Shown here piece by piece: positions 43,527 to 52,416 of a stretch of 64,000 nt of DNA (position 1 is its first letter; each line of letters opens with the position of its first letter). The translations under genes were made by a program, and so were the position numbers. Source of the DNA: Gp7-AA6 sp036395755. GTDB taxonomy: Bacteria; Acidobacteriota; Thermoanaerobaculia; UBA5066; Gp7-AA6. The stretch is from NCBI GenBank assembly GCA_036395755.1, contig DASWCZ010000042.1:10433-74432 (forward strand). Direction: 5' to 3'. The notes under the pieces are model-generated. The model saw only the letters and a list, made by a program, of their open reading frames with translations, was not told where the DNA came from and did no database searches.

Positions 43527-43910
43527 ATGAAAGTCCTGCTCGGTCTCGACCTGACCGAGGTCGACCGCGTCGCGGGCGTGCTCGAGCGCTGGGGGGACCG
43601 ATTCGTCCGTCGCATTTTCCGGCCGGGAGAGCTCTCGCGGAGCCGCCGCCATCCGCGCGCGCGCGCGGAGCACGTCGCGGGCCGGTTCGCGGCGAAGGAG
43701 GCCGCGATGAAGGCGCTCGGCATCGGCTGGCGCGGTCTCGCTTTTCGGGACGTCGAGGTTGGACGCGATCCGCGCGGGAAACCGACTCTTTCGTTCCACG
43801 GGCGCGCCCTCGATCGGTCGCGGGAGCTGCGCGTCGCGAGCACGGAGGTCTCGATCACCCACACGGGAACGATGGCAGCGGCGGTCGTCCTCCTCGTAAC
43901 GGAGGAGTAG
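43527..43910 (+). CDS. acpS: Holo-[acyl-carrier-protein] synthase
   Basis: AcpS attaches phosphopantetheine from CoA to acyl carrier protein. It has 127 residues. The metal-binding Asp is in LLGLDLTEVDRV and the Glu in RFAAKEAAMKALG; the end EVSITHTGTMAAAVVLL is typical. It lies five bases after the channel gene. Confidence 0.95.
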   Translation: MKVLLGLDLTEVDRVAGVLERWGDRFVRRIFRPGELSRSRRHPRARAEHVAGRFAAKEAAMKALGIGWRGLAFRDVEVGRDPRGKPTLSFHGRALDRSRELRVASTEVSITHTGTMAAAVVLLVTEE

Positions 43911-43952
43911 GCCGGGCGGCGCCGACTCCTGCTATCTTTCCGGGCTTCGAAC

Positions 43953-46886
43953 ATGGCGACCTCCGGCGACTACAAGGCGACGCTCAACCTCCCGAAGACC
44001 GACTTCCCGATGAAGGCGGATCTTCCGCGGCGCGAACCGGAGCGGCTCGCCGCGTGGAAGAAAATGGATCTCGAGGCGGCAGTGCGCGCGGCTTCGGCCG
44101 GCCGGCCGCGTTTCATCCTCCACGACGGTCCCCCCTACGCGAACGGGAACATCCATATCGGCACGGCGTTGAACAAGATCCTCAAGGACTTCGTCGTGCG
44201 AAGCCGGTCCATGCTCGGCTTCGACGCTCCGTACGTGCCGGGCTGGGACTGCCATGGCCTGCCGATCGAGCGGAAGGTGGACCAGGAGCTTGGAGCGAAG
44301 AGGCGCGAGATGTCGGCGCTCGAAGTCCGTCGAGCCTGCCGCGACTACGCCGACCGATACATCTCGATTCAGCGGGAGGAATTTCGACGCCTCGGCGTCG
44401 GCGGGCTCTGGGATCGGCCGTACACGACGATGAGCCGGGAATACGAGGCGGAGATCGCACGGGCTTTCGGGGAGTTCTTTCAGAGGAATCTCGTTTACCA
44501 GGCTCTGAAATCCGTCCGCTGGTGCTTCGCGGATCGGACGGCTCTCGCGGAGGCAGAGCTCGAGTACGAGGAGCGGACGGACCCGGCGATCGACGTCGCC
44601 TTTCCGTTCGAAGGCGGAGAGGTGCTCGATCGCTTCCCGAAGGAGGACCGCTCCCGGGAAATCGAGAGCCTGCCCGTTTTCGCCGCGATCTGGACGACGA
44701 CGCCGTGGACCATACCGTCGAATCTCGCGATCGCCGTCCATCCGCAGGAGCGCTATCAATTGGTGTCGACGGGAAACCGGCTCTACGTCGTCGCCGAAAA
44801 GCTCTCCGCGGAGCTTGCGCGGCGAGTCGGGTGGACGAAATGGAGCGTCCAAGGCGTCGTGCCGGGGTCACGGCTCGTGGGCCTCCGCTACCGACACCCC
44901 CTCGGAAGAGAGATGCGGGGCGAGCTGACCCCCGAGGAGGAGGCGCGCTCTTTCCGCGTCGTCGCGGGCGACTACGTCACGATGGAGGCCGGCACCGGGC
45001 TCGTCCACACCGCGCCGGGCGCCGGAGAGGACGACTTCCAGACCGGCGTGCGTGAAGGGTTGCCCATCCTGTCTCCCGTCGATGCCGCCGGCCGGTTCAC
45101 GACGGTACCCAGGTACCACGGTAAGAAGGTAATGGATGCGAACGCGGAGATCGTGAAAGACCTCGAGGCCGCCGGGGCGCTCCTCCACCTCGCGCCTGCG
45201 TTCCGGCACGAATACCCGCACTGCTGGCGCTGCAAGAACCCGGTCATCTTTCGAGCGACCGTCCAATGGTTCGTGCGGCTCGACGAACCCTCGGCCGACG
45301 TTCGGGCCGGAGCGCTCAAAGCGATCCGGCAGGTGCGGTGGGTACCGGCCTGGGGAGAGTCGCGGATCGCCGGAATGGTCGAGAACCGGCGCGAGTGGGT
45401 CATATCCCGACAGCGGCGGTGGGGCTCCCCGATCATGCTTCTCTACGCGATTCGCGGAGACGAGCGGCTCGTCTACCCGTGGAAGGAGTCTGTGGACGAG
45501 CAGAAGAAGTTCTTCGAGCACGTCGTCGCGATCTTCCGCCGGGAAGGGGGCGACGCCTGGTACGCGCGGCCCGCGACCGACTTTCTGCCCCCGGGCGCGG
45601 ATCTCAAGGATTTTCGGCGGGAGGACTTCGTCGCCGAAACCGACATCCTGGATGTCTGGTTCGACTCCGGCGTCTCGCATCTGGCGGTTCTCCGGTCTGG
45701 CGAGTGGCCGGAGTTGACGCGCAAGCGCAATGGCCCACCGGCCGATCTCTACGTCGAGGGGCACGACCAGTACCGCGGCTGGTTTCAGTCGTCGCTCCTG
45801 ACGTCCGTCGTGCTCTACGGCGCTGCACCCTACGGCGGGGTCATCACGCACGGATTCGTCGTAGACGGTTCCGGACGGAAGATGTCGAAATCTCTCGGCA
45901 ATGTCATCGAGCCACAGAAGATTCTCGACAAGTACGGCGCCGACATCCTGCGGCTCTGGGTGACGAGCCTCGACTACCGCGACGACGACCCGATCTCCGA
46001 CGAGATCCTCGCGCGCTGCGCGGAGGCGTATCGCAAAATTCGCAACACCGCGCGCTACCTGATCTCCAACCTGTACGACTTCGAGCCCGCCGCCGACGCG
46101 GTCGCCTCACGTGACCTCGCGCCCCTCGACCGCTGGGCCCTCCACCAGGCCCGGCGCCTCTCGGCTCGACTCGCCGCGGCGTACCGCGATTACGAGTTTC
46201 ACCTCGTGTACCATTCCCTCGTCAACTTCTGCGCGACGACGCTCTCCGCCTTCTATCTGGACGTGTTGAAGGACCGTCTGTACGCCTCTCCAGCGGCTTC
46301 CCGCGAGCGCCGCTCCGCGCAGACCGCCATGCACCGGATCGGGCGCTCGATTGCGACACTCGCCGCCCCGGTCATGCCGTTTACTTCCGAAGAGATCTGG
46401 GAAGCGCTCCCTGGTCGGAAGGAACAATCGGTCCACCTCGCGCGTTTCGAGGCGCTGGATGACCTTCCGGATGAGCCGCTCCCCGAAGAGGCCTGGGATC
46501 GCCTGGTGAAGCTGCGTGAGGAGGCGGCCCTTCTGCTCGAAGCGGCGCGGCGGGAGAAGACGATCGGATCCTCGCTCGAGGGCGCGATCGCCCTGACCCA
46601 AAACGAGGCCCTCGAGAGCGACCGCGCCGCGACCGGGACGGAAGGTGCCGGTCTCGCCGACCTCTTCATCGTGTCGGAAACGATTCCGGCCGCGGAGCCG
46701 GCCGGCGACGGCTGGACCGCCTCCCAGGCCTATCCCGGCCTCTGGCTCAAGTTCGAAAAGGCGCGCGGCCGCCGGTGCGACCGGTGCTGGAAAGTGACGC
46801 CCGAGGCGGAGGCGGACGGGATCTGCGCGCGCTGCCGGCGGGCGCTCGAGTCTCTGGCGGCCGAGCCGGCGGGGCTCGCGCGATGA
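43953..46886 (+). CDS. ileS: Isoleucyl-tRNA synthetase
   Basis: IleS charges tRNA-Ile and edits valine. The 977 residues fit the bacterial type. The class I signatures are H68-I-G-T and K643-M-S-K-S647. The CP1 editing domain shows TTPWTIPSNLAIAV and the GTGLVHTAPGAGEDDF block. A C-terminal zinc finger (RCDRCWKVTPEA, then CARCRRALES) indicates the mupirocin-sensitive bacterial class. lspA overlaps the stop by 4 bp. Confidence 0.98.
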   Translation: MATSGDYKATLNLPKTDFPMKADLPRREPERLAAWKKMDLEAAVRAASAGRPRFILHDGPPYANGNIHIGTALNKILKDFVVRSRSMLGFDAPYVPGWDCHGLPIERKVDQELGAKRREMSALEVRRACRDYADRYISIQREEFRRLGVGGLWDRPYTTMSREYEAEIARAFGEFFQRNLVYQALKSVRWCFADRTALAEAELEYEERTDPAIDVAFPFEGGEVLDRFPKEDRSREIESLPVFAAIWTTTPWTIPSNLAIAVHPQERYQLVSTGNRLYVVAEKLSAELARRVGWTKWSVQGVVPGSRLVGLRYRHPLGREMRGELTPEEEARSFRVVAGDYVTMEAGTGLVHTAPGAGEDDFQTGVREGLPILSPVDAAGRFTTVPRYHGKKVMDANAEIVKDLEAAGALLHLAPAFRHEYPHCWRCKNPVIFRATVQWFVRLDEPSADVRAGALKAIRQVRWVPAWGESRIAGMVENRREWVISRQRRWGSPIMLLYAIRGDERLVYPWKESVDEQKKFFEHVVAIFRREGGDAWYARPATDFLPPGADLKDFRREDFVAETDILDVWFDSGVSHLAVLRSGEWPELTRKRNGPPADLYVEGHDQYRGWFQSSLLTSVVLYGAAPYGGVITHGFVVDGSGRKMSKSLGNVIEPQKILDKYGADILRLWVTSLDYRDDDPISDEILARCAEAYRKIRNTARYLISNLYDFEPAADAVASRDLAPLDRWALHQARRLSARLAAAYRDYEFHLVYHSLVNFCATTLSAFYLDVLKDRLYASPAASRERRSAQTAMHRIGRSIATLAAPVMPFTSEEIWEALPGRKEQSVHLARFEALDDLPDEPLPEEAWDRLVKLREEAALLLEAARREKTIGSSLEGAIALTQNEALESDRAATGTEGAGLADLFIVSETIPAAEPAGDGWTASQAYPGLWLKFEKARGRRCDRCWKVTPEAEADGICARCRRALESLAAEPAGLAR

Positions 46887-47416
46887 GCCTTTTCCCGCGG
46901 TTGAAGGAGAGCGCGGTCTATCGCACCGGGTACTTCCTCGTTTCGCTCGCGGTGTTGCTGATGGACCAGTGGACCAAGGGCGTCGTGATGCGGACGTTCC
47001 AGGTCCACGAGTCGCGCGAAGTCGTTTCCGGGCTGTTCGACCTGACCTACGTGCAGAACAGCGGCGCCGCCTTCGGCCTCTTCGCGTCCGTGGACTCCTC
47101 CGTAAAGGCAATCGTGCTGAACAGCGTCGCGGTTCTCGTCTTCTTGATCGTCTCCGCGTACGCGCTCCGCTCCTCCCACAAGAGCGTCCGGCTCCAGGTC
47201 GGCCTCGCTCTCATTCTGGGCGGCGCGGTGGGCAACCTCCTCGACCGCGTGCGTTTCACGTACGTCGTGGACTTCCTGGATTTCTCGATTTCCGGCCACC
47301 ACTGGCCGGCTTTCAACCTCGCAGACTCGGCGATCTGCGCGGGAGTCGCCCTTCTCTTTCTCGACATGCTGCAGCGCGAGGACGAAGCGGAGGCCCGCCC
47401 CGCTGCCTCGGGATAG
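46883..47416 (+). CDS. lspA: Lipoprotein signal peptidase
   Basis: LspA cleaves the signal peptide of lipidated prolipoproteins in the inner membrane. It has 177 residues and four membrane segments. Both catalytic Asp are in place: GGAVGNLLDRVRFTYVVDF and AFNLADSAICAG; QNSGAAFGLF is conserved. ATG 46883 overlaps the ileS stop. The ileS-lspA order is widespread; here lgt follows directly. Confidence 0.97.
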   Translation: MSLFPRLKESAVYRTGYFLVSLAVLLMDQWTKGVVMRTFQVHESREVVSGLFDLTYVQNSGAAFGLFASVDSSVKAIVLNSVAVLVFLIVSAYALRSSHKSVRLQVGLALILGGAVGNLLDRVRFTYVVDFLDFSISGHHWPAFNLADSAICAGVALLFLDMLQREDEAEARPAASG

Positions 47417-47420
47417 CCCC

Positions 47421-48206
47421 GTGTTTCCCCGGCTCATCCACATCGGCTCGTTCTACCTCCCGACGTACGGCGTCATTCTCGCGATCGCCTACCTGGTCGG
47501 GATCTGGATGCTCCGTCGCAAAGCGAGGGCCGAGGGTTTGCCGGAGCAGAAGATCTTCGACTTCTCGCTCTACGTCCTCGCGTCCGCCATCCTGGGGGCG
47601 AAGGTCCTCCTCGTGATCGTCGAATGGCGCCACTACATGAGGAGTCCCAGCAACTTCATCGAGGTACTGCGCTCCGGGGGCGTGTTCTACGGCGGTCTGA
47701 TTGCGGCGACCACGGTCGGCATCTGGTACATGCGGAAGCACCGGCTGCCGGCGTGGAAGATCGCCGACATGGGAGCTCCGTCGATCGCTCTCGGCGAGGC
47801 GATCGGGCGCTGGGGCTGCTTCGCAGCGGGCTGCTGCTACGGCAAGCCGACCGACGGGCCCTTCGGTGTGACGTTCCGGGATCCGTTTGCGCACGAGGCC
47901 GTCGGAACTCCGTTGAACGTGGCGCTCCATCCGACGCAGATCTACCTGTCGGCAAACGCGTTCGTGATCTTCCTGATCCTTCAGTGGGCGTACCGGCGGC
48001 GGACGTTCGACGGCGAGGTCTTCTGGCTGTATGTTCTTCTCTACGCGATCACCCGCGGAATCCTCGAGACTTTCCGGGGCGACTCCGTCCGCGGGTTCCT
48101 GATTCCGGGCGTTCTCTCGACGTCGCAGTTCATCGGCCTCCTCGCAGTCGCGGCGTCCGTTGGAATGCTGATCTACCTTTCTCGACGGCGCCGCGCCGCC
48201 GCTTGA
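47421..48206 (+). CDS. lgt: Prolipoprotein diacylglyceryl transferase
   Basis: Lgt adds diacylglycerol to prolipoprotein cysteines, the step before LspA. The 261 residues have about seven membrane spans. FYGGLIAAT and LHPTQIYLSA are family blocks. The signature region reads GRWGCFAAGCCYGKPTDGPF, where E. coli Lgt has Asn and Glu (GRxGNFxNGExxG) and this protein has Cys. This Cys form occurs in a subgroup of Lgt-like proteins. Placement behind lspA supports the role. The GTG start fits the family N-terminus. Confidence 0.9.
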   Translation: MFPRLIHIGSFYLPTYGVILAIAYLVGIWMLRRKARAEGLPEQKIFDFSLYVLASAILGAKVLLVIVEWRHYMRSPSNFIEVLRSGGVFYGGLIAATTVGIWYMRKHRLPAWKIADMGAPSIALGEAIGRWGCFAAGCCYGKPTDGPFGVTFRDPFAHEAVGTPLNVALHPTQIYLSANAFVIFLILQWAYRRRTFDGEVFWLYVLLYAITRGILETFRGDSVRGFLIPGVLSTSQFIGLLAVAASVGMLIYLSRRRRAAA

Positions 48207-48207
48207 G

Positions 48208-49200
48208 TTGATCCGCCGCTTTCGGGTCGGCGTCCCGTCCGAAGGCACCCGTCTCGACCTCTTCCTCGCATCGGCCTGCTCCGATCTTTCGCGCTCGCGG
48301 ATTCAGAAGCTGATCGAGGAGGGAGCGGTCCGGCTTTCCGGATCTTCCGTCCGGCGCTCCCACGTCGTCCGGGCCGGCGACGAGATCGAGGTGGAGGTCC
48401 CGGAGCCCCGCCCGACCGCGATCGAGCCGGAAGAGATCTCGCTGTCGATCCTCTACGAGGACGAGCACATCCTGGCGGTCGACAAGCCGCCGGGTCTCGT
48501 CGTTCACCCCTCTCCCGGGCACGACTCCGGTACCCTCGTGAACGCTCTCCTCCACCACGTGCGCGATCTGTCGGGCATCGGTGGAGAGCTCCGACCGGGA
48601 ATCGTCCACCGGCTCGATAGAGACACGACGGGCGTCCTCCTCATCGCGAAGACGGACCGCGCGCACGCGTCGCTCTCGAGGCAGATGAAGAAGCGCGCGC
48701 TGCGCAAGGAGTACCTCGCCCTGGTCGGCGGATTCCCCCGCGTTCGCAAGGGCGAGATCTCTCTCCCGGTCGGCCGCGACCCTCGCGACCGCAAGAAGAT
48801 GCGGGCTTTTCGAAACACGGAAACGCCTCCGCCCGGCGCGCGCGAGGCGCGCACGCTGTACGAGATCGAGCGGGAGTGGCCCGATCTCGGGATCGCGCTC
48901 CTGCGTTGCCGGCTCGTCACCGGCCGGACGCACCAGATCCGCGTGCACCTGGCGGCGACCGGCCTCCCGGTCGTCGGTGATCCCGTTTACGGCCGGCCGC
49001 GCTTCGACCGGGTCCGGGACGCGGAGCTTCGACGAACGCTCGCGGCCTTTCCGAGGCAGGCCCTCCACGCCGAACGGATCGGTCTGCGACATCCCGCGAC
49101 GAACGAAGAGATGGAGATCGTGGCTCCCCTGCCCGGAGACTTTGGCCGGCTCCTCGGGGCACTCGACGCAACCCGAGGTGCCGGCCGAAAACCTCTCTAG
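48208..49200 (+). CDS. RluA/RluD-family pseudouridine synthase
   Basis: This enzyme isomerises uridine in 23S rRNA or tRNA. The 330-residue protein has an S4 RNA-binding domain (TRLDLFLASACSDLSRSRIQ, residues 10-80). The catalytic domain has ILAVDKPPGLVVHPSPGH and HRLDRDTTGVLLIAKT with catalytic D137. LVTGRTHQIRVHLA near residue 240 is also typical. RluD is the nearest assignment, but RluA paralogues cannot be separated by eye. The TTG start lies one base after the lgt stop. Confidence 0.93.
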   Translation: MIRRFRVGVPSEGTRLDLFLASACSDLSRSRIQKLIEEGAVRLSGSSVRRSHVVRAGDEIEVEVPEPRPTAIEPEEISLSILYEDEHILAVDKPPGLVVHPSPGHDSGTLVNALLHHVRDLSGIGGELRPGIVHRLDRDTTGVLLIAKTDRAHASLSRQMKKRALRKEYLALVGGFPRVRKGEISLPVGRDPRDRKKMRAFRNTETPPPGAREARTLYEIEREWPDLGIALLRCRLVTGRTHQIRVHLAATGLPVVGDPVYGRPRFDRVRDAELRRTLAAFPRQALHAERIGLRHPATNEEMEIVAPLPGDFGRLLGALDATRGAGRKPL

Positions 49201-49206
49201 CCCTCC

Positions 49207-49236
49207 GACCGGTATCCGCTCCGGCTGTTACCGGTC
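49207..49236. repeat. Inverted repeat between convergent genes
   Basis: GACCGGTA (49207-49214) and TACCGGTC (49229-49236) form a perfect 8-bp stem with a 14-base loop, covering the stop codon of the minus-strand gene. It lies between convergent genes and may limit read-through both ways, but lacks a T run. Confidence 0.35.
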
Positions 49237-50685
49237 GTCGCCATCGCGTCCTTCCGACGCCGGCACCGAGGGGCTGACGCGCACCTGGAATCCGGTCAGG
49301 ACCCAGCCCCGCTGGCTCGGCGCGAACCGGGGGGCGAGCAGCGAGTCGTTGATCTCGCGGGTGATCGCGACGCGGTTGAACGCCGTGGCCGGAATGAACA
49401 GCCGCGTGTTGTCGGCAAACCCGTCCGACCCCTCGTCGACGTCTCCTTCCGCCGCGGAAATGACCCCGTCCCCGTTCTGGTCGACCCGGGCGACTTCTGC
49501 CGTATAGGCTTTGAACAAGCGTTGGGTCAGATTCTTCATCCCTGGCTCGAACGAAACAGGGCGCGCATAGACGTCCAGAAAAACCTCGTTTGCCAGCCCG
49601 CTCGGGATGAACCGCTGACGGAATTCGCGCTGGGAGTCGATCTCGGCATCGAAAAGATCGGGGTCACGCGGCCGATTGGGGTTGTCCCCGTAAACCGAGG
49701 CCTTGTTCTTCTTGCCTTCCGGACCCGAGCCCGGAACGATGGAAGGACAAAGCGAGTCCGACCCCCCGCCCAGGTTGGGGAACCCGCCTCCGGTGAAGGG
49801 CAGCTCGTACAGAGGGTGAACCCAGTTGGTCGTGTAGTTGAACTCCCAGTAGGAGTGAACGTCGGTCTGCTGCATCGCGTTATACGCACCGAGACTCAAC
49901 TGAACCGGGACGACGTTCGACTGCCTGTCCGGGAAGTGATCGGTGTCGCTGGGAAAGTGGACCGCGAGACCGTCCACCGTGAAGATGTTACCCGGGACGT
50001 TATTGCCTGCGCCCATGGCCCTCAGTTGGGCCGCATCGGCCGCCGTGATCGTGCCGAACTGGGCGTGGCCGTCGGGGCGGGGCCGGGCAACGGTCGGGAC
50101 GACCACGTCGTGGATCATCCATCCCTCGTACCACCCGCTCTCGTTGTTGATGACGAAGAGTCCCGAGATATCGGTGAACATGTCGATGAATGCCCGCACG
50201 TCGCCGGGGTCGGTGGGCAAGCCCGGCTTTGGTTCGAGCACCACGCGGATGGCGCCGATCGTGGGGAGGCCACAGTTGGAGCCCGTGGCGGTGAGCATGG
50301 CGGTGTCGTTGACGCCCGGGATTCTGGTGGTGAAGACGTTCGGCTCGAATCCGTGCGTGTCCAGCAGGTAGTACTGAAAAAATTGGCTCGGGCTATCCGC
50401 CTCCGCGTACACCTGCATTGGAAGATAGGTATGCGGCCGCCCCCCGATTCGAACGAGCAGGTTCTTCAGGTCGAGCGGAAGCGAAGCAATGTCGCCGCGG
50501 CTGGCGACGGTCGCCTCATCCTGCGCGGCAAGCGGGTTCGCGTGGCACGGCGCGGGCGGCTGCTCTGCAGTGACTCGATCGCTTCCGAGCAGCAGTGAGA
50601 GGGCTATCGCCCCGAGCAGGAACAAGGCCTTCACGGGAATGTGCTGAGCGTTTCTCGATGCATACAGAACGTCGATTCGTTTCAT
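49228..50685 (-). CDS. Secreted protein of unknown function with EF-hand-like motif
   Basis: This 485-residue protein has a signal peptide (LFLLGAIALSLLLGSDRVTAEQ). The mature part is rich in Gly, Pro, Asn and Asp, with no catalytic motif I recognise; segments such as WEFNYTTNWVHPLYELPF and INNESGWYEGWMIHDVVVP suggest a beta-rich fold. Near residue 410, VDQNGDGVISAAEGD matches an EF-hand calcium loop (DxNxDGxI...E). GGAGGT precedes the ATG. It probably acts outside the cytoplasm and binds calcium. Upstream 228 bases hold no gene. Confidence 0.75.
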   Translation of the reverse strand: MKRIDVLYASRNAQHIPVKALFLLGAIALSLLLGSDRVTAEQPPAPCHANPLAAQDEATVASRGDIASLPLDLKNLLVRIGGRPHTYLPMQVYAEADSPSQFFQYYLLDTHGFEPNVFTTRIPGVNDTAMLTATGSNCGLPTIGAIRVVLEPKPGLPTDPGDVRAFIDMFTDISGLFVINNESGWYEGWMIHDVVVPTVARPRPDGHAQFGTITAADAAQLRAMGAGNNVPGNIFTVDGLAVHFPSDTDHFPDRQSNVVPVQLSLGAYNAMQQTDVHSYWEFNYTTNWVHPLYELPFTGGGFPNLGGGSDSLCPSIVPGSGPEGKKNKASVYGDNPNRPRDPDLFDAEIDSQREFRQRFIPSGLANEVFLDVYARPVSFEPGMKNLTQRLFKAYTAEVARVDQNGDGVISAAEGDVDEGSDGFADNTRLFIPATAFNRVAITREINDSLLAPRFAPSQRGWVLTGFQVRVSPSVPASEGRDGDDR

Positions 50686-50913
50686 GTGCTGACCTCCGTG
50701 GAAAAGCAGCGCGGCAACCAGCGCCGTTCTGCTGAAACCGACCGCACGCTAGTCCGCGGAGATCGCGCGCGGGAGTTGTTAATCGCCTTCTTATCGTTAA
50801 CGTTGTGTGAGTGAGGCCCGCAACGCCCTTGCAAGCCGTGCGATCGCCTCGCGTTCTTTAGCTTCGATTAATGAGCTGCGGGAAAACCGTCGGAGTCCGA
50901 CGAGTGTGAGAGA

Positions 50914-52317
50914 TCAGCGAGCGGATCGTCGGAAGACGGTGACCGGCTTTCCGTCATCGCGATGAAAGGTTCCGTCTTCACGCAGGCCGACTCGGGCCAG
51001 AGCATCTCGGCTCGACAAATCGAGGTCGGTCGAGTAGAACGCCGCGGCATCGACGCCGTCGACGGCCTCCATCACCACGGAGGGGTCGAGCGGCCGCGAC
51101 GGAGGAACGTCCCGGATCCGCGCGCGCGGCAGGTACAGGCGCTCCCCGTAGGCCCACGCCTGCTCGAGCGCGACCAGGCGCGGCGGTGGATTCCTCTGCG
51201 CGAGCGATCGCGCCGCCGCGACGGCCGGCTGCGATTTCCCGCGCAGCAGCAGGACGCTCGCGACCCCGCCGTAGAACGCAGCCAGCGCGAGGGCGACCGC
51301 GGCGATCCGGGGCACTCGCGACCGCAGGCGGTCCCAGCCGAGCGCCGCGGCGATCGCTATGAAGGGAATCGCCGCCTGGAGGTAGCGGTACTGCTTATAG
51401 CGGAAGAGCGAGAGGAGCACGACGATCGCGCCGATCATCCCGGCCGGCAGTCGCAACCGGCGATCCCGGACGGCGAGAACGATCAAACTGAGGTGGACCG
51501 GGCTCGTCCATCGGAGAACGTTCTTCGCGTAGTGGTACCAGGGTTTGTCGCCCGTCGCCGACGGCGGCGGAGAGCCCGAGTGCATGATCCGCACGAACTC
51601 GGAGAAGCTCGCGAAAGGCCTTCCCCAGGTCCACGCGTCGAAAACACCGAGCAGGACGATCGCGCCGGCCGCGAAACCGGCGGCGATGGCGCCGATCCGG
51701 CGCGCGTCCCGCGACCGGATCCACGCGAACGCCAGGAGCGGAACGAGGAGAACACCCTCGCTGAACCGGACGGCGCACGCGGTCGCGACCAGGAAGCCGG
51801 CGAGGGCGCCGCACGAAGCGGGCCGCCGTCTCGCCGTTGCGAGAAGAATCGCCGCGAGAAAGAGCGCGGTCGAGATGGGCCGCGGATATGGCGTGCCGCC
51901 GTACGCCCATGGCAGCCAGTGGACGGCGTAGAGGAGCGCCGCAGCGAGCGCGACGGTCTCCGACGATCCGAACGAGCGGGCCACCGCGAACACGAGCGCG
52001 ATCGCGGCCGTCGAGAAGAGCGCGGTCGGGACCGCCGCGAGGAAGGTCGCGAGATGCGGCGAAACGGGTCCGAGCCGGGCGGCGGCCCGCAGGATCGGCG
52101 CGACGAGGACGACCGGGTGGAAGAGGTTCCGCAGCGACCAGGGCGCGTACTCGAAGCCGGTCGCGCGGGCGAGCGCGGTCTCGACGACCTCGAGGTCGTC
52201 TCCGGTTGCGAAGCCGTCGAAGCGCCAGGCGAACGCCAGCTTCGTCGCGAGGGACAGGGCCGCGAGCCCCGCCAGAAGCGCTGCCGCCCGGTGTCGGGTC
52301 AGGTCTCCACTTGCCAC
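50914..52317 (-). CDS. Multipass membrane glycosyltransferase (GT-C type)
   Basis: This protein of about 467 residues has ten or more membrane helices and a soluble C-terminal 100 residues. The first luminal loop FATGDDLEVVETALARATGF carries paired acids after the first helix, as in GT-C mannosyl/arabinosyl transferases; YGGTPYPRPISTALFLAA is a second family-like loop. It probably transfers a sugar from a lipid donor. The start is odd: GTG 52317 and the alternative GTG 52344 both lie inside a REP-like repeat, and no other start precedes the first helix. Confidence 0.78.
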   Translation of the reverse strand: MASGDLTRHRAAALLAGLAALSLATKLAFAWRFDGFATGDDLEVVETALARATGFEYAPWSLRNLFHPVVLVAPILRAAARLGPVSPHLATFLAAVPTALFSTAAIALVFAVARSFGSSETVALAAALLYAVHWLPWAYGGTPYPRPISTALFLAAILLATARRRPASCGALAGFLVATACAVRFSEGVLLVPLLAFAWIRSRDARRIGAIAAGFAAGAIVLLGVFDAWTWGRPFASFSEFVRIMHSGSPPPSATGDKPWYHYAKNVLRWTSPVHLSLIVLAVRDRRLRLPAGMIGAIVVLLSLFRYKQYRYLQAAIPFIAIAAALGWDRLRSRVPRIAAVALALAAFYGGVASVLLLRGKSQPAVAAARSLAQRNPPPRLVALEQAWAYGERLYLPRARIRDVPPSRPLDPSVVMEAVDGVDAAAFYSTDLDLSSRDALARVGLREDGTFHRDDGKPVTVFRRSAR

Positions 52318-52415
52318 ATGCGGGGTCAGGTCTCCACTTGCCACTTCGCTTCACGAAGATGGCAAGAACAGCTCGTGTCGTTCATAAGGTCGGCGATCCG
52401 TGAAGACCTGACCCC
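52295..52415. mobile_element. REP/MITE-like element with terminal inverted repeats
   Basis: GGGGTCAGGTCT (52322-52333) and AGACCTGACCCC (52404-52415) are perfect 12-bp terminal inverted repeats enclosing 94 bp. Inside, CTTGCCA...TGGCAAG plus CTTCG/CGAAG form a hairpin (52337-52366). A partial second copy of the left end (GGGTCAGGTCTCCACTTGCCAC) precedes it at 52296-52317. The right end stops one base from the BNR gene's stop codon. This end sequence is, from memory, like those mobilised by REP-associated tyrosine transposases; no transposase is in the window. Confidence 0.75.
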
Positions 52416-52416
52416 A

